NCBI GenBank assembly: GCA_002436505.1
Contig: DJML01000059.1
Location: forward strand, 1-15,376
Direction: 5' to 3'
Length of the DNA: 15,376 nt
Source: Bacteroidetes bacterium UBA6491
GTDB lineage: Bacteria; Bacteroidota; Bacteroidia; NS11-12g; UBA9320
Of this stretch, positions 7,797-15,350 are shown one piece after another. The notes beneath the pieces were generated by a model, which made no database searches, was not told the origin of the DNA, and saw only the letters and a list, made by a program, of their open reading frames with translations. The first letter of the stretch is position 1, and each line of letters begins with the position of its first letter. Made by a program: the position numbers and the translations under genes.

Positions 7797-9425
7797 CTAC
7801 TCTCCAAGAAATGGATACCTGTAATCTTTAGGAGGTAAAAACGTCTCCTTGATCGTTCTCATACTGACCCATCTCATCAGGTTTGCTTTTGCCCCTGCTT
7901 TGTCATTGGTGCCGGATCCTCTGGCTCCTCCGAAAGGTTGCTGACCAACCACTGCTCCCGTAGGTTTGTCGTTGATATAGAAATTACCTGCTGCATTTTC
8001 CAGTTTGCGGGTAGCCATGTTTGCTGCATACCTGTCGGTACTTATGATACTGCCGGTAAGGGCATATTCTGATGTCTTGTCAAGAATGTCCAGGGTCTCT
8101 TCAAACTTGTTGTCCTCATAGATATAGATCGTGAGCACCGGGCCGAAGATCTCTTCACACATGGTAGTGTATTTCGGGTCGCTGGCAACGATCACTGTAG
8201 GTTCAATGAAGTAACCGGTTGATTTGTCGTATTTACCTCCTGCAATGATCTCAGCATCACTGGAATTCTTTGCTGCATCAATGTATTCGGCGATCTTATC
8301 AAATGCTTTCTCGTCGATCACAGCATTGATGAAGTTGCCAAAATCTTCCGTCGGGCCAATATTAAAAGAGCCGAGGTCAGCCAGTAATCTTTCTTTTACT
8401 GCCGGCCAAAGACTTTTCGGGATATACGCACGGGATGCAGCTGAACATTTTTGTCCCTGGTATTCAAATGCACCTCTGGAAAGAGCGGTAGCTACCACAT
8501 CAGCGTTGGCACTTTTATGTACCATTACAAAATCTTTCCCTCCAGTTTCTCCCACAATGCGAGGATATGTACGGTATTTGGCAATGTTTTTACCGATCTC
8601 CTGCCAAAGATTTCTGAACACTCCGGTCGATCCGGTGAAATGCAATCCTGAGAAATCAGGATGGTTAAAAACAACTTCTCCTGCTACTGGCCCTCTGGCA
8701 TGAACAAGATTTATCACACCGTCAGGCAGACCTGCTTCTCGATAGATCTCCATTAGAACATTTGCTGCATAGATCTGTCTTTCTGCGGCTTTCCATACCA
8801 CAACATTTCCCATCATTGCAGGTGCAGTGGTAAGGTTTCCGGCTATGGCCGTAAAATTGAATGGAGTAATGGCGAAAACGAACCCTTCGAGCGGACGATA
8901 TTCTAAACGATTCCACACGCCCGGGCTATTTTCCGGGGGTTGTTCTTCATAGATCTCTGTCATATACTTCACATTGAAGCGAAGAAAATCTATTAACTCA
9001 CAGGCAGAGTCGATCTCAGCCTGGTATGCATTTTTGGATTGTCCCAACATTGTCGCAGCATTTAGCTTTGCCCTGTAAGGACCTGCAATAAGGTCTGCAG
9101 CCTTAAGAAATACTGCAGCTCGCTGTTCCCATGGCAATGATGCCCACTCTTTTCTTGCTTTCATTGCGGCTTCTATCGCCTGCAGAACGTGGCTCTTATC
9201 TGCTAAATTGTATGTGCCAAGAGTATGTTGATGGTCATGAGGTGGATGAAGCGTTTTCTTGTTATCAGTAAAGACAAGCTGATCTCCTATGTAGTTTGGT
9301 ACATCAACTGTACGTGCTCTCATTGCCGCAAGAGTTTTTTGCAACTCTTCTCTTTCAGGAGAACCTACGGCATAATTTTTTACCGGTTCATTTTTTGGTA
9401 TGGGTACCTTAAAAAATCCGTTCAT
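7797..9425 (-). CDS. pruA: 1-pyrroline-5-carboxylate (L-glutamate-γ-semialdehyde) dehydrogenase
   Basis: A 542-residue aldehyde dehydrogenase of the ALDH4/P5C dehydrogenase type, catalysing the NAD+-dependent oxidation of glutamate semialdehyde to glutamate, the second step of proline catabolism, in the cytoplasm. It shows the Rossmann-fold cofactor segment (FNFTAIAGN, VVWKAAERQ), FTGSTGVF, the catalytic-base glutamate Glu293 in VGETGGKDF, the nucleophile Cys327 in GQKCSAASRAY, and EEIFGPVL. The extended N-terminus (FKVPIPKNEPV) is typical of single-domain eukaryote/Bacteroidota-type P5C dehydrogenases. No proline dehydrogenase domain is fused and no putA/prodh lies nearby, so that step must be encoded elsewhere. 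The ATG at 9425 lies 17 bases after the stop of the pseudouridine synthase gene, which suggests co-transcription; the terminator at 7743-7711 closes the unit. Confidence 0.95.
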   Translation of the reverse strand: MNGFFKVPIPKNEPVKNYAVGSPEREELQKTLAAMRARTVDVPNYIGDQLVFTDNKKTLHPPHDHQHTLGTYNLADKSHVLQAIEAAMKARKEWASLPWEQRAAVFLKAADLIAGPYRAKLNAATMLGQSKNAYQAEIDSACELIDFLRFNVKYMTEIYEEQPPENSPGVWNRLEYRPLEGFVFAITPFNFTAIAGNLTTAPAMMGNVVVWKAAERQIYAANVLMEIYREAGLPDGVINLVHARGPVAGEVVFNHPDFSGLHFTGSTGVFRNLWQEIGKNIAKYRTYPRIVGETGGKDFVMVHKSANADVVATALSRGAFEYQGQKCSAASRAYIPKSLWPAVKERLLADLGSFNIGPTEDFGNFINAVIDEKAFDKIAEYIDAAKNSSDAEIIAGGKYDKSTGYFIEPTVIVASDPKYTTMCEEIFGPVLTIYIYEDNKFEETLDILDKTSEYALTGSIISTDRYAANMATRKLENAAGNFYINDKPTGAVVGQQPFGGARGSGTNDKAGAKANLMRWVSMRTIKETFLPPKDYRYPFLGE

Positions 9426-9442
9426 TTTATCTGTTTTATTAT

Positions 9443-10141
9443 TTATTGTGACGTTACATCCCTGAAAAAGTTCCAGTTCATTTCATCGGGAACAGGGCAG
9501 TGCAAATTTATCCATTCTTTCTTCACCGGGTGCTCAAATTGCAGAGAAAATGCGTGCAGGTAGATGAAGGTCTCCCTTCCTTTTGATGATGAACCGTATT
9601 TAAGGTCGCCTGCAATGGGACAACCCATTTTTGCCAACTGCACTCTGATCTGGTGAGGCCTTCCGGTCACCGGTGAGACCCTCAGAAGAAATTTGTGATT
9701 TGCTGTATTAATATACTGATAGTCCAGCTCAGCTCTTTTGCTGTTCTTTACTTCATTGTCATTTGCTCTCGCAAGGTTTCTGCTGGTATCTTTCGTAAGG
9801 TAGTGGACAAGCTTGTCGGCAAGTTTTTTCGGTTTGCGATCTACCAGGGCAAAATACGTTTTCTTTATTTTTTTGTCCCTGAACTGCTCATTCATTCTTG
9901 TAAGTGCCTTGCTGGTACGGGCAAATAGTACCAGTCCGCTTACAGGCCTGTCAAGTCGATGGATCGTTCCCAGGAAAACATCTCCGGGTTTCCTGTATTT
10001 GTCTTTGATGTATCTTTTTACCAGTTCGCTAAGTGGCTCATCACCTGTTTCGTCTCCCTGAACCAGCATTCCTGCCGGTTTGCACACAGCAATGAGGTGA
10101 TTGTCCTCATAGATCACATCTTCTTTTCTTAATTCTTTCAT
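9443..10141 (-). CDS. RluA-family RNA pseudouridine synthase
   Basis: A 232-residue pseudouridine synthase of the RluA/RluC/RluD family, converting specific uridines in rRNA or tRNA to pseudouridine. The family motif HRLDRPVSG (residues 61-69) carries the catalytic Asp64. It is preceded by the usual opening (VIYEDNHLIAVCKPAGMLVQ) and followed by KTYFALV and the late motif GRPHQIRVQLAKMGCPIAGDLKYG. There is no N-terminal S4 RNA-binding domain, as in RluA itself and short RluC-like paralogues, so the exact target site cannot be named. The ATG at 10141 overlaps the murB TGA by one base (TGATG), so translational coupling to murB is likely. A TTG directly before this ATG is also open, but I prefer the ATG. 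Confidence 0.93.
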   Translation of the reverse strand: MKELRKEDVIYEDNHLIAVCKPAGMLVQGDETGDEPLSELVKRYIKDKYRKPGDVFLGTIHRLDRPVSGLVLFARTSKALTRMNEQFRDKKIKKTYFALVDRKPKKLADKLVHYLTKDTSRNLARANDNEVKNSKRAELDYQYINTANHKFLLRVSPVTGRPHQIRVQLAKMGCPIAGDLKYGSSSKGRETFIYLHAFSLQFEHPVKKEWINLHCPVPDEMNWNFFRDVTSQ

Positions 10142-11157
10142 CAAATGATATTCACCTCGGGTTCTAATTGGATGCCAAATTTTTTGTTGACAAGGTCAAT
10201 CACGCGTAAGGCATGTTCATGGATCTCTTTTCCCGTTGCATTTCCATAGTTCACAATTACAAGGGCCTGATCCTTATGGCACCCTGTTTCTCCAAATCTT
10301 TTACCTTTTAGTCCGCATTGTTCAATCATCCAGCCTGCAGGTACTTTAACAAAATTGTCATCCACATTGTAACAAGGCAATTGCGGATACCTGTTATGTA
10401 GCTTCTGATAGACCTCCCTCTTGATGACCGGATTCTTGAAAAACGAACCGCTGTTGCCCAGTACCGCGGGATCCGGTAATTTGGACGAACGAATATCGAT
10501 CACCGCTTCACTTACATCTTTGATCCCGGGATCAATGATGTTCTTTTCCTTTAAAACGGCCGCGATAGCTCCGTAGGAAATATTGGTCTCCGGGCTGCGC
10601 TTCAGCTTTAAACGTACGCTGGTTATGATGTATCTGTTCTTCAGATTTCTTTTAAATACACTGTCCCTGTAACCAAATTCGCAGTCTTTCTTTTGAAATG
10701 TTTTCCGCTCTAATGTGTCAGTATTAATGGCCGTCAGGGATTCGAAGACGTCTTTTAACTCCACTCCGTATGCGCCGATGTTTTGTATCGGTGCAGCACC
10801 TACACGGCCAGGAATAAGCGAAAGATTTTCTATACCCCCGAAACCATGATCTACACAATACATCACAAGATGGTGCCATATTTCCCCGCTTCCTGCCTCC
10901 ACGACAACAAATTCCTGCGCATCCTCAACTAATTTTATCCCTTTGATCCGGTTAAGAATAACGATGCCTGGATAATCTTTCGTCAATAAAACATTACTGC
11001 CGCCACCCAAAACCATATATAGGACACCGGTATTTCTGACCTCTTCCAGTGCATCCTTAAGTTCTTTCTCCGTTTCAACGGTGATCGTTCCCATACACTT
11101 AACATCCAACCCAAAAGAGTTATAAGGTTTTAATGATATGTTATCCGAAACTTTCAA
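10141..11157 (-). CDS. murB: UDP-N-acetylenolpyruvoylglucosamine reductase, type I
   Basis: MurB reduces UDP-GlcNAc-enolpyruvate to UDP-MurNAc with NADPH and FAD, the second committed step of cytoplasmic peptidoglycan precursor synthesis. The protein aligns along its length with E. coli MurB (342 residues): SLKPYNSFG, GGGSNVL, the FAD-site segment IPGRVGAAPIQNIGAYG, FGYRDSVFK (Arg164), the catalytic serine in GNSGSFFKNP (Ser238) and the terminal glutamate in LEPEV (Glu334). The inserted region between YRDS and the C-terminus makes it type I. No ATG lies before the conserved SLKPYN block, so initiation must use TTG. I chose TTG at 11157 (338 residues, starting KVSDNISLKP); the frame is open to another TTG at 11187 (348 residues), but that one overlaps a possible -7 element (AACCTTTG, 11192-11185). 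It appears to be the first gene of a murB-rluA-pruA unit. Confidence 0.95.
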   Translation of the reverse strand: MKVSDNISLKPYNSFGLDVKCMGTITVETEKELKDALEEVRNTGVLYMVLGGGSNVLLTKDYPGIVILNRIKGIKLVEDAQEFVVVEAGSGEIWHHLVMYCVDHGFGGIENLSLIPGRVGAAPIQNIGAYGVELKDVFESLTAINTDTLERKTFQKKDCEFGYRDSVFKRNLKNRYIITSVRLKLKRSPETNISYGAIAAVLKEKNIIDPGIKDVSEAVIDIRSSKLPDPAVLGNSGSFFKNPVIKREVYQKLHNRYPQLPCYNVDDNFVKVPAGWMIEQCGLKGKRFGETGCHKDQALVIVNYGNATGKEIHEHALRVIDLVNKKFGIQLEPEVNII

Positions 11158-11261
11158 GTCTGCAAATATCCGTAAATCAGTCAACAAAGGTTTGATAAAT
11201 GACGATACGTTATCTAAAAGTCAAAAAGTGGTCAGCACATGCTCATTTGAACGAATATACC

Positions 11262-11291
11262 TTGGTTCATTAGATCCAATATTTATATTCG
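11262..11291 (+). promoter_or_regulatory. Probable promoter of the cytochrome lipoprotein gene
   Basis: TTG at 11262-11264 and TATATTCG at 11284-11291 are separated by exactly 19 bases, the Bacteroidota -33/-7 spacing. The -7 element has one mismatch to TAnnTTTG. Predicted start near 11298, about 10 bases before the ATG. Confidence 0.45.
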
Positions 11292-11307
11292 TCTCTGACA
11301 GAAAAAT

Positions 11308-11694
11308 ATGAGATCATTAGTCTTCTTGATAGTAACGTTAGTTGTTGTTTTGTTTGCTTCTTGCGGCAACGAAACAGAAACGCCAAAGAAAAACAATACC
11401 AATAACAACACACCGGTTGAATTATGTGATACGCTCGATGCGACCTATGATTCAAATGTTGCCGCGATACTAAAGGCAAACTGCACAGATTGCCATTCTG
11501 GAATTTCGCCGGCAGCAAGTATCGACCTGACCAATTACAACAATGCCAAGTTTTATGCGCAAAAGCCGCAGTTCGCAGGAGCGGTGAATCATCAGCAGGG
11601 ATTTGTACCGATGCCATACGAACTTCCAAAACTTGAGCAGGAAACACTAGATGTTCTCAATTGCTGGATTACAAACGGATTTCCTGAGAACTAG
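11308..11694 (+). CDS. Lipoprotein mono-heme c-type cytochrome
   Basis: A 128-residue exported protein. Residues 1-18 are a lipoprotein signal peptide ending LFASC with lipidation at Cys19; no Asp follows it, and in Bacteroidota such a protein could be held in either envelope membrane. An Asn/Thr-rich linker (~20-38) precedes a small cytochrome c fold. Heme attachment is at C59-T-D-C62-H63, and Met102 (in FVPMPYE) is the likely sixth ligand, followed by the closing helix QETLDVLNCWITNG. The sequence resembles the short c-type cytochromes often seen beside surface or respiratory proteins in Bacteroidota. Cys40 and Cys119 sit at the two ends of the domain and might form a disulfide. It would carry electrons in the periplasm or at the surface; no redox partner gene is adjacent. 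It is divergent from murB and convergent with the glycosyltransferase gene. Confidence 0.87.
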   Translation: MRSLVFLIVTLVVVLFASCGNETETPKKNNTNNNTPVELCDTLDATYDSNVAAILKANCTDCHSGISPAASIDLTNYNNAKFYAQKPQFAGAVNHQQGFVPMPYELPKLEQETLDVLNCWITNGFPEN

Positions 11695-11700
11695 GATACT

Positions 11701-11719
11701 ATCACATTCAATATGTGGT
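11701..11719. other. Short hairpin between convergent stop codons
   Basis: ATCACAT (11701-11707) and ATGTGGT (11713-11719) can pair over 7 bp (one U-G) around a 5-base loop. It lies in the 32-base gap between the cytochrome and glycosyltransferase stops. It lacks a proper T tract, so termination in either direction is only a possibility. Confidence 0.3.
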
Positions 11720-11726
11720 CAGTGCA

Positions 11727-12473
11727 TTATTTTCTTCTAAGCTGAACCATGTGTTTCTGTCGCAACCATTTCGATAACCCGGAATAGTACGCGATCAGAT
11801 AGCCACGCCTGCCCTCAATAAACCCTCCTTTAAATATGAAGATCCGTGTAAACGTGGTCAAAAATGTAATGGCGCCTTTTACGGTGTTACCTTTCTTTCC
11901 GGCATCGATTCTTTTCTGAGCAGCGAGCAACGCATACTTTGCAACAGTGTCCTTGTGCTGCTTAATGCTTGTAATTGAGTGGTGCAGCAATGGCCCATTT
12001 AGCTTCCTAGTCTGAACACCTTCTTTCAATACCAGTTTTTCATGAACATAATCTCCTGTCCATTTAGCTTCTCTTTTATTGAAAAGCCTGATCTTCCAGT
12101 CAGGATACCACCCACACCGTTTGACCCATTTATCCAGGTAGAGGTTGTGGCGATCCAGCAAATATGCGCCCTTCAGCGTTTTATTACGGAGATCCAGAAT
12201 GCTTTGCTTCAGCTCATCTGAAAGTTCTTCATCGGCATCAACGGACAAGATGTAGTCGTTTTTGCAAAGCTCATGCCCTTTGTTTTTGGTCCGGGCGTAT
12301 CCTTCCCATGCTACATTGAACACAACTGCCCCGGCCTCTTCTGAAACAGCCACAGTGTCATCCTCACTGCCTGAATCAAGGACAATGATCTCATCCACCA
12401 CCTCTTTTAAAGAAGCAATGCATCGGCCGACATTGGCCGCTTCGTTTTTTGTTATGATAAGCGCTGAGATCAA
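11727..12473 (-). CDS. Family 2 glycosyltransferase, WaaE/KdtX-like
   Basis: A 248-residue GT-A fold glycosyltransferase that uses a nucleotide-sugar donor at the cytoplasmic face of the membrane. It opens with SALIITKNEAANVGRC, then IIVLDSGSEDDT, and has the metal-binding D79-A-D81 in SVDADEEL. The middle (WYPDWKIRLFNK, then YVHEKL and LLHHSI) and the basic C-terminus (GGFIEGRRGYLIAYYSGLSKW) are typical of the WaaE/KdtX β-1,4-glucosyltransferase-like group that decorates LPS core in proteobacteria. In this organism lipooligosaccharide or another surface glycan is the likely acceptor, but the sugar is not known. The start is TTG at 12473: an in-frame stop lies four codons upstream with no ATG between, and the next Met would remove the nucleotide-binding strand. 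It lies 30 bases after the cinA stop, probably in one operon. Confidence 0.88.
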   Translation of the reverse strand: MISALIITKNEAANVGRCIASLKEVVDEIIVLDSGSEDDTVAVSEEAGAVVFNVAWEGYARTKNKGHELCKNDYILSVDADEELSDELKQSILDLRNKTLKGAYLLDRHNLYLDKWVKRCGWYPDWKIRLFNKREAKWTGDYVHEKLVLKEGVQTRKLNGPLLHHSITSIKQHKDTVAKYALLAAQKRIDAGKKGNTVKGAITFLTTFTRIFIFKGGFIEGRRGYLIAYYSGLSKWLRQKHMVQLRRK

Positions 12474-12503
12474 TTGATTCTTTTAAAAGTTAAGATATTG
12501 GCA

Positions 12504-13775
12504 TTAATGTTTAATCTTCTCCATTAAACCCGGATGGTCGTTGATCAGCATTTCCCGGAGCAGGTTCAGTGAACAGATGCTCGATCGCTCGATTATCATT
12601 TGTCTGTCGCCACTGAAACGAAAAACTTTGGTCTTCAGGGTCTCCGGACCTTTGATCGCCATCCATACAGTACCTACCGGTTTGTCTTTTGTTCCGCCTC
12701 CAGGGCCGGCAATTCCCGAGATCGCGATGGCATAATCCGCCTGAAATTTTAACCTGGCCGAATGGGCCATTCTTTTCACAACAGCCTCACTTACAGCCCC
12801 TTTTTCCCAAAGCAAATCAGAATTAACCTGGAGTTGCGTCGTTTTAACATCATACGAATAGGTTACTATCGAACCGGGGAAATAACTTGATGCCCCTGGA
12901 ATGGAAGTTAATTTGTGCGAAACGTAACCACCGGTACAGCTTTCAGCTACGGTAACAGTTTTTCCTGTGATCTCCAGCAGTTTACCAACGATCTGTTCCA
13001 TCCTGAGATCCCCTTGCCAGATAATGTCGGTTCCCATTTCTTCCAACAATAGCTTTTCATACCTGTCCAGCAATTCATTGTCACGTTCAATCGAATTCGA
13101 CTGCACATTAAGCCTTAATCGTACCAGGTTTAAATGGGGGAGGAAGGCCAGTTTCATTTCTTTCGGCAGGACATCCTCAAATGAATGAAGCCGTTCACTT
13201 AGGATAGATTCTGGGATATTGACGGTTATGTAGGATCTTGACATGATCAGTTCCTCCTTAGAGAATGATCTAAACATCGGAAGCACCTCGCTGGTCATTA
13301 TGGATCTCATTTCTACAGGCACACCCGGCATAGAAATTATAAGCCCGATCTCGTCTTTGAACAACATTCCCGGAGCGGTACCATAGTCATTATTAAGTAC
13401 TTTGCATTTAGAAGGCACCAGTGCCTGATTATGATTGTCCTCTGTGACCGGTTTTTTTTGAGCATTGAAGTATCGTTCAATTTTCGCTAGTGTTTCTTCG
13501 TGAAGGACCAGCCGGTCATTAAAATATCTTGTCAGAACATCCTTGGTCTTATCATCTCTTGTAGGACCTAACCCTCCGGTGATCAATATTGCATCGGTTT
13601 CTGCTCTCTCCTCGTCCAGTGTTTTTAAAATAACCCCTTCATCGTCAGGAAGCGTGATCTTCTTGGTTGTTTGAATCCCTATATCATTCAGTTGAGCAGC
13701 TATCCATGCTGCATTTGTATCGACCACCTGACCTATCAATAGTTCATCGCCAATTGAGATTATTTTAACTTTCAT
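12504..13775 (-). CDS. cinA: CinA-family protein, nicotinamide-nucleotide amidohydrolase
   Basis: A 423-residue CinA with both usual domains. Residues ~1-170 are the molybdopterin-binding-like (COG1058) domain: ISIGDELLIGQVVDTNAAW and ITGGLGPTRDD, the latter being the signature of the ADP-ribose pyrophosphatase-like half. Residues ~255-415 are the CinA C-terminal (PncC) domain that removes ammonia from nicotinamide mononucleotide. This half shows AESCTGG with the probable catalytic Ser279, GSIVTYSYDVK, and SGIAGPGGGTKDKPVGTVW. The expected role is pyridine nucleotide salvage in the cytoplasm; the old link with competence comes from the operon context in Gram-positive bacteria and is not supported here (no recA adjacent). 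The ATG at 13775 fits the family start. It shares an intergenic region with the divergent 13856 gene. Confidence 0.94.
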   Translation of the reverse strand: MKVKIISIGDELLIGQVVDTNAAWIAAQLNDIGIQTTKKITLPDDEGVILKTLDEERAETDAILITGGLGPTRDDKTKDVLTRYFNDRLVLHEETLAKIERYFNAQKKPVTEDNHNQALVPSKCKVLNNDYGTAPGMLFKDEIGLIISMPGVPVEMRSIMTSEVLPMFRSFSKEELIMSRSYITVNIPESILSERLHSFEDVLPKEMKLAFLPHLNLVRLRLNVQSNSIERDNELLDRYEKLLLEEMGTDIIWQGDLRMEQIVGKLLEITGKTVTVAESCTGGYVSHKLTSIPGASSYFPGSIVTYSYDVKTTQLQVNSDLLWEKGAVSEAVVKRMAHSARLKFQADYAIAISGIAGPGGGTKDKPVGTVWMAIKGPETLKTKVFRFSGDRQMIIERSSICSLNLLREMLINDHPGLMEKIKH

Positions 13776-13787
13776 TGATTTACAGCC

Positions 13788-13795
13788 CGAATTTA
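13788..13795 (-). promoter_or_regulatory. Possible -7 element for cinA
   Basis: On the minus strand TAAATTCG (13795-13788) matches TAnnTTTG with one mismatch, 12 bases before the cinA ATG. No TTG is seen at the -33 position, and the leader would be only a few bases, so this is weak. Confidence 0.3.
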
Positions 13796-13811
13796 AATGT
13801 TGTTTACTAAC

Positions 13812-13838
13812 TTGTTGAGGTTATTTTTAATAATTTCG
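13812..13838 (+). promoter_or_regulatory. Probable promoter of the small-protein/prfB unit
   Basis: TAATTTCG (13831-13838) is a one-mismatch -7 element. Two overlapping candidate -33 TTG triplets lie upstream: 13812-13814 (16 bases away) and 13815-13817. Spacing is a little short, so confidence is moderate. It would drive the 109-residue gene and, 21 bases after it, prfB. Confidence 0.4.
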
Positions 13839-13855
13839 CGACAATTATTTTCAGA

Positions 13856-14185
13856 ATGAAGAATACAAAGGCCAACAAGATACTGGAAGACCTTGCTGCA
13901 GCATCAGCAAAGGAATTCAACGCTGAGAAAATCGTTGAAAAATTGAAAGAGCTCAGAGAACTTGCAAAAGAGGAAAAGGACCCTACGGTCGTAAAGATCC
14001 TTCGATTGGCTTATGAATACATCGGGCAGAATGGAAACTTTGATATCGGCCACATTGACGATGAGGAAGGATTGGATATGAGTGAATTCCAATACCTTAT
14101 GGAGTTGATCATTCATATCGACCGTGAAGTGAACCGGCAGGAGGTGCGTGAGATACGGGATTTGCTGATTGGAGAGCTTTACTGA
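13856..14185 (+). CDS. Small acidic helical protein of unknown function upstream of prfB
   Basis: A 109-residue protein that I do not recognise. It is strongly charged with a heptad-like Leu/Ile pattern, most likely all helical: residues ~1-40 (AEKIVEKLKELRELAKEE), a second helix around VVKILRLAYEYIG, a short loop with IDDEEG (~70-75), then helices to the end (FQYLMELIIHIDREVNRQEVREIRDLL). It has no signal peptide or membrane segment, so it should be cytoplasmic. Real coding is supported by the even acidic composition, the promoter-like sequence upstream, and the tight 21-base link to prfB, with no competing ORF on the other strand. The arrangement suggests co-expression with release factor 2 but does not tell its function. 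Confidence 0.75.
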   Translation: MKNTKANKILEDLAAASAKEFNAEKIVEKLKELRELAKEEKDPTVVKILRLAYEYIGQNGNFDIGHIDDEEGLDMSEFQYLMELIIHIDREVNRQEVREIRDLLIGELY

Positions 14186-14206
14186 TCATTTAAAGGAATA
14201 AACAAC

Positions 14207-15302
14207 ATGAACTACGAGCATATAGTAGATTTAAAGGGTAGATCTGAGGCCCTGAGGAGGTACCTTTGACGTCGATCGTAAATTAGCTGAAATAGCAGAA
14301 GACGAGATCCGAACACAAGATCCCGGTTTCTGGAATAATCCAAAAGAAGCGGAACAGCATTTAAAGGAGATCAAAAAGAAAAAGATCTGGACGGACGCCT
14401 TCAAGGAAATTAATGAGCTGGTTGAAGAAATAGAGGTCCTATGGGAGTTTAAAGAGGCAGGAGAGGCATCCGATAATGAGGTTGAAACAGTCTATAATAA
14501 AGCACTTCTAAGAATCGAAGAGCTGGAATTCAAAAACATGTTAAGCGGGGAGGAGGACCAGCTTGACGCCATCATACAGATCAACGCCGGAGCCGGAGGA
14601 ACAGAGTCAAATGACTGGGCGGGCATGTTGCTGCGCATGTACATCATGTGGGCAGAAAAAAATGGATACAAGGTCAATCTTGTAGATCAGGTGGATGGTG
14701 ATGTCGCCGGCATTAAATCGGTGTCTATTGAGATCGTGGGAGATTTCGCTTATGGTTATCTCAAAGGGGAGAACGGTGTACACCGCCTTGTACGGATCTC
14801 TCCCTTTGATTCAAGTGCAAGAAGGCATACTTCCTTTGCTTCTGTTTATTGCTATCCGGTGGTGGATGATTCAATTCAGGTAGATGTAAAAGATGCTGAC
14901 ATCACCTGGGACACCTACCGGTCCAGCGGAAAAGGAGGGCAAAATGTGAATAAGGTGGAAACGGCAGTGCGGCTGCGCCATGAGCCATCAGGAATTGTAA
15001 TTGAGTGCCAGCAGGAAAGATCGCAGCTGGCGAACAAGGAAAAGGCCATGAAGATGCTCAGGTCTCAACTGTATGAACTTGAATTAAGAAAAAGGAACGA
15101 GGCTCGTGACGCGGTTGAAGCGGGTAAAATGAAGATCGAGTGGGGATCGCAGATAAGGAATTATGTCATGCATCCTTACAAACTGGTAAAAGACCTGCGT
15201 ACGGGTTTTGAGACCAGCGATGTGCAGTCGGTAATGGATGGCGGACTGAACGAGTTTTTGAAATCTTTTTTAATGGCTTATGGCGAAAGTAAAGCCGAAT
15301 AA
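14207..15302 (+). CDS. prfB: Peptide chain release factor 2 (expressed by programmed +1 frameshift)
   Basis: RF2 recognises UGA and UAA stop codons on the ribosome and triggers peptide release. The gene starts at ATG 14207 (an aaagga sequence lies 9 bases upstream), reads 20 codons to CTT at 14264-14266, then meets an in-frame UGA at 14267-14269. Skipping T14267 continues in the +1 frame from GAC at 14268 to TAA at 15300-15302, giving 364 residues against 365 in E. coli. The joined protein has the helical domain 1, the stop-codon tripeptide SPF (residues 198-200) and the catalytic GGQ (243-245) in SSGKGGQNVNKVE. The residue equivalent to the variable position 246 of E. coli RF2 is Ser. The ATG at 14538 that would open the downstream frame is internal. 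Low RF2 lets the ribosome pause at UGA and shift, so the gene regulates itself. Confidence 0.95.
14255..14270 (+). promoter_or_regulatory. prfB programmed frameshift site
   Basis: AGGAGG (14255-14260), 3 bases, then CTT TGA C (14264-14270): an internal Shine-Dalgarno sequence at the spacing known to promote +1 slippage of the CUU-decoding tRNA onto UUU. The layout equals the E. coli prfB site (AGGGGG-TAT-CTT-TGA-C) and has a perfect anti-SD match. Confidence 0.95.
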
Positions 15303-15315
15303 GAAATAAAAATTT

Positions 15316-15323
15316 TACCTTTG
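15316..15323 (+). promoter_or_regulatory. Bacteroidota -7 element for the tRNA-Leu gene
   Basis: TACCTTTG is an exact match to TAnnTTTG, 27 bases before the tRNA 5' end. No TTG is seen at the -33 position. Confidence 0.55.
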
Positions 15324-15350
15324 CACTTTCATTTTTTATAAATGAATTCA

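Noticed and set aside
8224..8703. 159-residue plus-strand ORF inside pruA
   Set aside because: Antisense shadow of a well-conserved dehydrogenase, with no promoter, RBS or recognisable motif.
11270..11647. 125-residue minus-strand ORF opposite the cytochrome gene
   Set aside because: It overlaps a gene with signal peptide, lipobox and heme motif; its own sequence has no recognisable features.
14267..14269. In-frame TGA in prfB as a pseudogene or sequencing error
   Set aside because: The exact AGGAGG-TAC-CTT-TGA-C layout and intact downstream motifs show the known programmed frameshift.
14538..15302. A separate 254-residue release factor starting at ATG 14538
   Set aside because: It lacks the N-terminal domain; the frame continues upstream to the frameshift site at 14268, which restores full-length RF2.
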